From Loktanella sp. (GTDB lineage Bacteria > Pseudomonadota > Alphaproteobacteria > Rhodobacterales > Rhodobacteraceae), in NCBI GenBank assembly GCA_003551805.1, contig PUNR01000011.1, forward strand, positions 1 through 8,824: 8,824 nt of DNA, in the 5' to 3' direction. A program made the position numbers and the translations under genes. The first letter of the stretch is position 1, and every line of letters starts with the position of its first letter. Positions 5,340-8,824 of this stretch are shown here, piece by piece. The notes beneath the pieces were generated by a model. It had not been told where the DNA came from, did no database searches, and saw only the letters and a program-made list of their open reading frames with translations.

Positions 5340-5723
5340 ATGGCCGACGTGAACCGGGGCAATCGCCCGCTTTCGCCGCATCTTTCGATTTATCGCCCGC
5401 AATGGACATCCATCACATCCATTCTTGTGCGGATTACCGGCAATGCGCTGATTGTCGCTGCCTTGCTGATCGTGTGGTGGTTCGTCGCAGCCGCCACCGG
5501 GCCAGAGGCGTTTGCTACAGCGAATGGTGTCATCACAAGCTGGTTCGGCAAGTTGGTCATGCTGGGGTCGATCTGGGCGCTTTGGTACCACACTTTGGGC
5601 GGTTTGCGTCATCTGGTCTGGGACACGGGCCGGATGCTTGATGTCGATAAATCCGAAATGGCCGGCCAGATGATGGTCGTGTTGTCGGTGATCCTGACGA
5701 TTTTCACTGTGATTGTGCTGTAA
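5340..5723 (+). CDS. sdhC: Succinate dehydrogenase cytochrome b556 subunit
   Basis: This membrane-anchor subunit of respiratory complex II helps bind haem b and reduce ubiquinone at the inner membrane. The protein is 127 residues with three hydrophobic spans, about 29-51, 65-84 and 109-127. The N-terminal signature RPLSPHLSIYRP is at 9-20. Ser27 and Arg31 in TSILVRITG match the ubiquinone-site residues of the E. coli protein, and Tyr83-His84 with HTLGGLRH (84-91) carry the haem-ligand histidine at the same number as in E. coli. Asp95 follows. GAAGGGA (5327-5333) lies 6 nt before the ATG. It is the first gene of the sdh operon, and sdhD follows after 12 nt. Confidence 0.96.
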   Translation: MADVNRGNRPLSPHLSIYRPQWTSITSILVRITGNALIVAALLIVWWFVAAATGPEAFATANGVITSWFGKLVMLGSIWALWYHTLGGLRHLVWDTGRMLDVDKSEMAGQMMVVLSVILTIFTVIVL

Positions 5724-5735
5724 GGGGTATCTGAG

Positions 5736-6107
5736 ATGGCATTTGTAACAGACCGCAAACGCGCGATGGGGACCGGATCGGCGAAATCTGGCACGCATCA
5801 CCACTGGCAGATGATGGTGACATCCGTTGCGTTGCTGGTGTTGATCCCGTTTTTCGTATTCACTTTCGGCGCGATCCTTGGCGCGCCTTATGAAGAGGTT
5901 ATCGCTTATTATCAGCGGCCTTTCCCCGCCGTAATCGCCATTCTGACGATGTTGGTCGGGTTTTTCCATTTCCGTCTGGGTGTTCAAACCCTGATCGAGG
6001 ATTATGTTCATGGTCTGGCGCGCAAAGCGGCGATCATTGGCATGATCTGCCTGTCTTACGCCGCGGCGGGGTTTGCGGTTTTCGCGATCATCCGCATCGC
6101 ATTGTAA
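5736..6107 (+). CDS. sdhD: Succinate dehydrogenase hydrophobic membrane anchor subunit
   Basis: This is the second membrane anchor of complex II, 123 residues with three spans, about 27-49, 63-78 and 98-122. The signature GSAKSGTHHHW (14-24) precedes the first span. HFRLGVQTLIEDYV begins with His78, the expected haem b ligand, and Asp89-Tyr90 correspond to the quinone-site Asp-Tyr pair of E. coli SdhD. The ribosome-binding site AAGGGG overlaps the sdhC stop codon (5721-5723), 8 nt before the ATG, so translation is likely coupled to sdhC. A 21-nt gap leads to sdhA. Confidence 0.95.
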   Translation: MAFVTDRKRAMGTGSAKSGTHHHWQMMVTSVALLVLIPFFVFTFGAILGAPYEEVIAYYQRPFPAVIAILTMLVGFFHFRLGVQTLIEDYVHGLARKAAIIGMICLSYAAAGFAVFAIIRIAL

Positions 6108-6128
6108 ATATTTTCGGAGCACTACCAG

Positions 6129-7934
6129 ATGGCCGCTTATGAATACGAGACACATACCTATGACGCGATCGTCGTAGGGGCAGGTGGCGCGGGTCTGCGC
6201 GCAACCTTGGGGCTGGCCGAACAAGGCCTACGCACGGCATGTATCACCAAGGTGTTTCCGACCCGGTCGCACACTGTTGCAGCCCAAGGCGGCATCGCGG
6301 CGTCCTTGTCGAACATGGGCCCGGATCACTGGCAGTGGCACATGTTCGACACCGTGAAGGGGTCGGATTATTTGGGCGATACGGATGCGATGGAATATCT
6401 TGCCCGTGAAGCACCCAAAGCTGTTTACGAGCTGGAACATTACGGCGTGCCGTTTTCGCGCACCGAAGAAGGCAAGATTTACCAGCGGCCCTTTGGCGGC
6501 CACACAACCGAATTCGGCGAAGGCCCCGCTGTGCAGCGCACCTGTGCTGCGGCCGACCGGACCGGCCACGCGATCCTGCATACGCTTTATGGCCAGTCGC
6601 TAAAGCAAAAGGCCGAGTTTTATATCGAGTATTTCGCGCTTGATCTGATCATGTCGGATGACGGTGTGTGTCAGGGTGTGATCGCGTGGAAGCTGGATGA
6701 CGGCACGATGCATGTCTTCAATGCCAAGACGGTTGTGTTGGCGACCGGTGGCTATGGCCGTGCCTATTTCAGCGCCACATCCGCACATACCTGCACCGGT
6801 GACGGTGGCGGCATGGTCGCGCGGCAGGGTCTGCCGTTGCAGGATATGGAATTCGTGCAATTCCATCCTACCGGCATTTACGGCGCTGGCTGCCTGATCA
6901 CCGAAGGTGCGCGTGGCGAAGGCGGCTATCTGACCAATTCCGAAGGCGAGCGTTTCATGGAACGCTATGCGCCGAACTATAAAGACCTTGCGCCACGTGA
7001 TTACGTCAGCCGCTGCATGACGATGGAGATCCGTGAAGGTCGCGGTGTGGGGTCTAATTCCGACCACATCCACCTGAACCTGAACCACCTCCCGAAAGAG
7101 GCGCTGGCAGAACGCCTGCCCGGTATTTCCGAAAGCGCGCGCATTTTCGCGGGCGTCGATGTGACCAAGGAGCCGATCCCTGTGTTGCCGACCGTGCATT
7201 ACAACATGGGCGGCATCCCGACGAATTATTATGGCGAGGTGTTGAACCCCACCGCCGATAACCCGACAGCGGTTGTTCCCGGCCTGATGGCTGTGGGCGA
7301 AGCAGGCTGTGCATCCGTGCATGGTGCGAACCGGCTTGGGTCTAACAGCTTGATCGACCTTGTTGTGTTTGGCCGTGCTGCCGCGATCCGTGCAGGTCAG
7401 GTTGTGGATCGCAAGGCGCCGAACCCGACGCTGAATCAGGCATCTGTCGACGCCAGCTTTGACCGGTTTGACGGGTTGCGCCATGCCAAAGGCAATATCG
7501 GCACGGCAGAGCTGCGGCTGGAAATGCAAAAGGCAATGCAGGCCGATGCAGCCGTCTTCCGCACCGACAAGACCTTAGCGGAAGGTGTCGCCAAGATGAC
7601 CGCGATTGCGGGCAAGATGGACGATCTGAAGGTTACCGACCGGTCGCTGGTCTGGAACAGTGATCTGATGGAAACGCTGGAGCTTGATAACCTGATGCCG
7701 AATGCGCTGGCGACGATCGTCGGTGCCGAAGCGCGTAAGGAAAGCCGTGGTGCGCATGCGCATGAAGATTACAGTGCACGTGATGATGAAAAATGGCGCG
7801 TCCACACGCTTGCGCATGTGGATGGAGCGAAAACCAAGTTGAGCTATCGCCCTGTGATCACCAAACCACTGACGACCGAGGCAGAGGGCGGTATTGCACA
7901 AGACCGGATCAAGCCGAAGGTGCGGACCTTCTGA
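6129..7934 (+). CDS. sdhA: Succinate dehydrogenase flavoprotein subunit
   Basis: This is the catalytic subunit of complex II, oxidising succinate to fumarate on the cytoplasmic face. It has 601 residues, the usual alphaproteobacterial length. FAD-binding GAGGAG is at 17-22, and the covalent FAD attachment is His48 in RSHTVAAQGG. Active-site residues can be lined up with E. coli: His246 (FHPTG), Thr258-Glu259 (LITEG), Arg290 (LAPRD), His358 (TVHYNMGG) and Arg402 (GANRLGSNS). The C-terminus ends in a RIKPKVRTF motif common in the family. GGAG (6116-6119) is 9 nt before the ATG. The stop TGA overlaps the next ATG in TGATG. A 6-bp hairpin (7916-7931) forms the last codons. Confidence 0.98.
   Translation: MAAYEYETHTYDAIVVGAGGAGLRATLGLAEQGLRTACITKVFPTRSHTVAAQGGIAASLSNMGPDHWQWHMFDTVKGSDYLGDTDAMEYLAREAPKAVYELEHYGVPFSRTEEGKIYQRPFGGHTTEFGEGPAVQRTCAAADRTGHAILHTLYGQSLKQKAEFYIEYFALDLIMSDDGVCQGVIAWKLDDGTMHVFNAKTVVLATGGYGRAYFSATSAHTCTGDGGGMVARQGLPLQDMEFVQFHPTGIYGAGCLITEGARGEGGYLTNSEGERFMERYAPNYKDLAPRDYVSRCMTMEIREGRGVGSNSDHIHLNLNHLPKEALAERLPGISESARIFAGVDVTKEPIPVLPTVHYNMGGIPTNYYGEVLNPTADNPTAVVPGLMAVGEAGCASVHGANRLGSNSLIDLVVFGRAAAIRAGQVVDRKAPNPTLNQASVDASFDRFDGLRHAKGNIGTAELRLEMQKAMQADAAVFRTDKTLAEGVAKMTAIAGKMDDLKVTDRSLVWNSDLMETLELDNLMPNALATIVGAEARKESRGAHAHEDYSARDDEKWRVHTLAHVDGAKTKLSYRPVITKPLTTEAEGGIAQDRIKPKVRTF
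7916..7931 (+). promoter_or_regulatory. Hairpin covering the lipoprotein's ribosome-binding site
   Basis: GAAGGT, loop GCGG, ACCTTC is a perfect 6-bp stem and tetraloop that ends exactly before the TGATG stop/start at 7932-7936. Its 5' arm holds GAAGG, the only Shine-Dalgarno-like sequence for the gene at 7934, 13 nt upstream. Folding would hide it, so the downstream gene may depend on ribosomes finishing sdhA. This role is inferred from the sequence only. Confidence 0.4.
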
Positions 7935-8209
7935 TGCGGGTTTTGGCGGTCATGTTTGTGGTATTGGCGGCCTGCGGGCCGATCACGCCCGAACGTGCCG
8001 CCGACCGCTGCGAAGAACGCGCGCGGGCAGCGCAAGGCCCGACATTTGGTGGCACCGTCGGTGTGAACAGCAACAGCGGCGGCTTTGCCTCTGCGCAGAT
8101 CGGGGTCACAGCGGACGCGCTGCGTGGCCGTGACCCGCTGGAAGTTTATGACAGTTGCGTTGTGCGTCTGACAGGGCAGCCCCCGATCAGACCGGCGCGG
8201 CTGAGATGA
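7934..8209 (+). CDS. Small lipoprotein encoded within the sdh operon
   Basis: The product is 91 residues. MRVLAVMFVVLAAC is a short lipoprotein signal with lipobox LAAC and Cys14 as the expected lipidated residue, so the protein should be membrane-attached in the periplasm. After it come a charged helix (PERAADRCEERARAAQ, 19-34), a Gly/Ser/Asn-rich segment (39-53) and a DPLEVYDSCVVRLTGQPP tail (67-84). Cys26 and Cys75 could pair. I do not recognise a named family or catalytic motif. From memory, small genes also lie between sdhA and sdhB in R. sphaeroides. The start at 7934 overlaps the sdhA stop. An in-frame ATG at 7793 would read out of frame inside sdhA and is rejected. Co-transcription suggests a link with complex II or the envelope, but the role is unknown. 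Confidence 0.8.
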   Translation: MRVLAVMFVVLAACGPITPERAADRCEERARAAQGPTFGGTVGVNSNSGGFASAQIGVTADALRGRDPLEVYDSCVVRLTGQPPIRPARLR

Positions 8210-8213
8210 AAAT

Positions 8214-8230
8214 ACGGGCCGTGGGCCTGT
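8214..8230 (+). other. Hairpin between the lipoprotein gene and sdhB
   Basis: ACGGGCC, loop GTG, GGCCTGT makes a 7-bp stem with one G-U pair in the 40-nt gap before sdhB. It has no T tract, so it is not an intrinsic terminator. It could stabilise or mark a processing point in the sdh transcript. It ends 4 nt before the sdhB ribosome-binding site. Confidence 0.35.
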
Positions 8231-8249
8231 GATCGAAGGAATGTAGCAA

Positions 8250-8824
8250 ATGGTACAACTGACACTTCCAAAGAATTCCCGCATGATGACGGGCAAAACC
8301 TGGCCCAAGCCGGAAGGTGCGACCAATCTGCGCAAGGTGCAGGTGTATCGCTGGAACCCCGAAGACGGCAAGAACCCGCAGCTCGATACCTACTTTTTGG
8401 ATATGGATAATTGCGGTCCGATGGTTCTGGACGCGCTGATCAAGATCAAGAACGATATTGATCCGACACTGACATTCCGCCGGTCCTGCCGCGAGGGGAT
8501 TTGCGGGTCTTGCGCGATGAATATCGACGGGATCAACACGCTGGCCTGTATCTATGGCATGGATGAAATCAAGGGCGACATCAAGATTTACCCTTTGCCG
8601 CATATGCCGGTGATCAAGGATCTGATCCCCGACCTGACCCATTTCTATGCCCAGCACGCCAGCATCATGCCGTGGCTGGAAACCAAATCAAACGAACCTG
8701 CGCAGGAATGGAAGCAGTCGATTGATGACCGCAAAAAGCTGGACGGTCTTTATGAATGCGTGATGTGTGCGTGCTGTTCGACGTCCTGCCCGTCGTACTG
8801 GTGGAATGGCGACCGCTATCTGGG
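8250..8824 (+). CDS. sdhB: Succinate dehydrogenase iron-sulfur subunit (3' end beyond window)
   Basis: This is the electron-transfer subunit of complex II, passing electrons from FAD to ubiquinone through three iron-sulfur clusters. The window holds 191 full codons of an expected 250-260. The [2Fe-2S] cysteines are Cys80, Cys85 and Cys88 (CREGICGSC) and Cys100 (LAC). CVMCACCSTSCPSYWWN supplies Cys170, Cys173 and Cys176 for the [4Fe-4S] cluster and Cys180 for the [3Fe-4S] cluster, by comparison with E. coli. The remaining ligands lie past the right edge. The start at 8250 follows GAAGGA (8235-8240) by 9 nt. It is truncated only by the window, with no frameshift seen. Confidence 0.97.
   Translation, partial: MVQLTLPKNSRMMTGKTWPKPEGATNLRKVQVYRWNPEDGKNPQLDTYFLDMDNCGPMVLDALIKIKNDIDPTLTFRRSCREGICGSCAMNIDGINTLACIYGMDEIKGDIKIYPLPHMPVIKDLIPDLTHFYAQHASIMPWLETKSNEPAQEWKQSIDDRKKLDGLYECVMCACCSTSCPSYWWNGDRYL

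Noticed and set aside
5334..6224. Open frame of 296 codons antisense to sdhCD
   Set aside because: Composed largely of Asp/His/Arg/Gln repeats arising opposite membrane-protein codons; no ribosome-binding logic.
6600..7529. Open frame of 309 codons antisense to sdhA
   Set aside because: Lies fully opposite conserved SdhA active-site coding sequence and lacks a domain signature.
8214..8230. Intrinsic terminator before sdhB
   Set aside because: The stem is not followed by a T tract, and sdhB needs to be co-expressed with sdhCDA.

Overview
The window looks like a chromosomal core-metabolism locus from a marine-type Rhodobacteraceae (Roseobacter group) or close alphaproteobacterial relative. 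This rests on a moderately GC-rich sequence, protein sequences that read as rhodobacterial, and a gene set (mdh, a CitE-like malyl-CoA enzyme, NnrU, DUF1737, a two-domain MaoC hydratase, sdhCDAB) that I recall in nearly this order in Rhodobacter sphaeroides. The species cannot be fixed from the sequence alone.

Layout. At the left edge, on the minus strand, is mdh (malate dehydrogenase, 63-1025), closed by a clear intrinsic terminator at 16-42. Diverging from it on the plus strand is a TauE/SafE-type permease (1184-1939). It converges on a small secreted protein of unknown function on the minus strand (2017-2325). From 2495 to 5109 runs a tight plus-strand cluster: a CitE-like enzyme best called (3S)-malyl-CoA thioesterase (mcl2), an NnrU-family membrane protein, a 67-residue DUF1737 protein, and mesaconyl-CoA hydratase (mch). 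Two of its junctions are ATGA overlaps and the third is a 4-nt gap. After a 230-nt regulatory gap comes the succinate dehydrogenase operon: sdhC, sdhD, sdhA, a 91-residue lipoprotein overlapping the sdhA stop, and sdhB, which is cut by the right edge.

How the genes fit together. Mch and Mcl2 belong to, or feed from, the ethylmalonyl-CoA pathway, which replaces the glyoxylate bypass for acetate assimilation in many rhodobacters. The pathway yields malate (through malyl-CoA) and succinyl-CoA (through propionyl-CoA). Mdh and succinate dehydrogenase handle exactly those products, so the window groups the exits of that pathway with the TCA enzymes that receive them.

Non-coding signals. These include the mdh terminator; a perfect 12-bp palindrome over the mdh ribosome-binding site; a 33-bp dispersed repeat present twice (1951-1983 and 5130-5162), each time just 3' of a gene and reading in that gene's direction; a pair of GTGATCACA elements spaced 21 bp upstream of sdhC; and a hairpin that would cover the lipoprotein's ribosome-binding site at the end of sdhA. 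No tRNA, rRNA, CRISPR array, insertion sequence or prophage gene was seen, and no gene-free stretch exceeds 300 bases. I did not find a wholly new multi-gene system. The least explained parts are the NnrU/DUF1737 pair inside the mcl2-mch cluster and the lipoprotein inside sdh.
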